Shown: positions 6,039-6,685 of the stretch, piece by piece
Numbering within the stretch: the stretch's first letter is position 1
How the letters are laid out: every line of letters starts with the position of its first letter
From: Alkalinema sp. CAN_BIN05
Lineage (GTDB): Bacteria > Cyanobacteriota > Cyanobacteriia > Leptolyngbyales > Leptolyngbyaceae
NCBI GenBank assembly: GCA_026786325.1
Contig: JAJAYH010000189.1
Location: 1 to 6,685 of the forward strand
Direction of reading: 5' to 3'
DNA: 6,685 nt
Program-made: the position numbers and the translations under genes
Notes under the pieces: model-generated
What the model was told of the DNA's origin: nothing
Database searches by the model: none
What the model saw: the letters and a program-made list of their open reading frames with translations, nothing else

Positions 6039-6685
6039 ATGAATCGATCGAACCAGACAATTTTGGCTGTGGAGGATTTGCGGGTGGAGTTCCGAAGCCG
6101 CCATGACACGTTGATCGCGGTGAAAGACATTTCATTTCGAGTTAATCGCGGTGAAACCCTGGGAATCGTGGGTGAGTCTGGTTCGGGGAAGTCGGTGACA
6201 GCGTTGGCGGTGATGGGGTTGGTGGAGAATCCGGGGCAGGTCACGGGTGGACAATTGTGGTTTGATGTGACGGGTGACTCGGATGGCGGTGTAGATTTAC
6301 GATCGCTTTCCCGCAAGCAATTAGAAACCCTGCGCGGTAATCAGATTGCAATGATTTTTCAGGAGCCAATGACTTCGTTAAATCCGGTTTATACCATTGG
6401 ATTTCAGCTTGTCGAAGCCATTCAATTGCATCAGCCACTGACTAAATTGAATGCCGAAAAGCGGGCCTTGAGCTTGTTGCAAGAAGTAAAATTGTTGCCC
6501 AGTGATGACGCATTACTTGAAGAATACAATCAATTAAATAATCCAGGCGAGGCGATCGATCGTCATAAACGCGCATTGCTCGATCGCTATCCCCATCAGC
6601 TTTCTGGCGGTCAGTTGCAGCGAATTATGATTGCCATGGCGATTTCTTGCGATCCCGTATTGTTGATTGCAGATGAACCGACGAC
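6039..6685 (+). CDS. Peptide-type ABC transporter ATPase, 3' end outside window
   Basis: N-terminal 215 residues of an ABC ATPase of the oligopeptide/dipeptide/nickel group (OppD/DppD-like). Visible are Walker A GESGSGKS (45-52), the Q loop FQEPMTSLNP (107-116, typical of this group), signature LSGGQLQR (188-195) and Walker B VLLIADEP (207-214). It would power uptake of peptides or related solutes from the cytoplasmic face, together with permease and binding proteins not in this window. Between Q loop and signature there is extra, polar sequence (about 153-180, PSDDALLEEYNQLNNPGEAI) compared with a plain OppD. The gene is cut by the window edge. It may be a single OppD-like subunit or the first half of a double ATPase (GsiA-like), which cannot be told here. 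It is transcriptionally separate from asparaginase because of the terminator; no clear promoter is seen in the short gap. Confidence 0.92.
   Translation, partial: MNRSNQTILAVEDLRVEFRSRHDTLIAVKDISFRVNRGETLGIVGESGSGKSVTALAVMGLVENPGQVTGGQLWFDVTGDSDGGVDLRSLSRKQLETLRGNQIAMIFQEPMTSLNPVYTIGFQLVEAIQLHQPLTKLNAEKRALSLLQEVKLLPSDDALLEEYNQLNNPGEAIDRHKRALLDRYPHQLSGGQLQRIMIAMAISCDPVLLIADEPT

Noticed and set aside
6032..6438. Minus-strand open frames opposite the ABC ATPase
   Set aside because: The plus strand carries Walker A, Q loop, signature and Walker B in one frame; the reverse frames show no protein features.

Overview
The window is cyanobacterial. CGATCG is very frequent, and perfect HIP1 octamers (GCGATCGC) lie at 1020-1027, 2206-2213 and 4547-4554. 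A cyanobacteria-type intergenic palindrome (CCCCCTT...AAGGGGG-TTAGGGGGATC) sits at the left edge. The gene content agrees: a Ycf36/CGLD27 protein, otherwise known from cyanobacteria and plastids, a cyanobacterial-type HAMP histidine kinase, and a class 3 (R. etli-type) asparaginase. The species cannot be fixed; a filamentous or accessory-rich cyanobacterium is a reasonable inference.

Layout. All genes are on the + strand. (1) 3-920: 3' part of a gene for an EndoU-type endoribonuclease. Its frame is open to the window edge, through the palindromic repeat and a Lys/Pro linker built from three 21-bp repeats. (2) 921-1711: no intact gene. It holds a full-length GNAT acetyltransferase pseudogene (1050-1562) with three in-frame stops and no frameshift, then a 42/39-bp direct duplication whose second copy contains the kinase start codon. 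(3) 1712-3571: orphan membrane sensor histidine kinase. (4) 3796-4182: A+T-rich four-helix membrane protein of unknown function, probably acquired. (5) 4421-5936: compact pair ycf36 then asparaginase, with a promoter-like region just before ycf36 and a strong intrinsic terminator at 5947-5998. (6) 6039 to the edge: N-terminal part of an oligopeptide/dipeptide-type ABC transporter ATPase.

How they fit together. The left two thirds (1-4420) look like an accessory patch: a nuclease, a dead acetyltransferase, a lone kinase without a response regulator, and a foreign-looking membrane gene, separated by long gaps with weak signals. The right third looks like stable chromosome: the ycf36-asparaginase unit, then an independent peptide-import ATPase. 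Asparaginase (asparagine to aspartate and ammonia) and a peptide importer could both serve nitrogen scavenging, but only adjacency suggests this.

I did not find a convincing new multi-gene system. The observations most worth following are the 5' structure of the EndoU gene, the triple-stop GNAT pseudogene, the duplication at the kinase start, the origin of the 3796-4182 gene, and the possibly leaderless ycf36 promoter.
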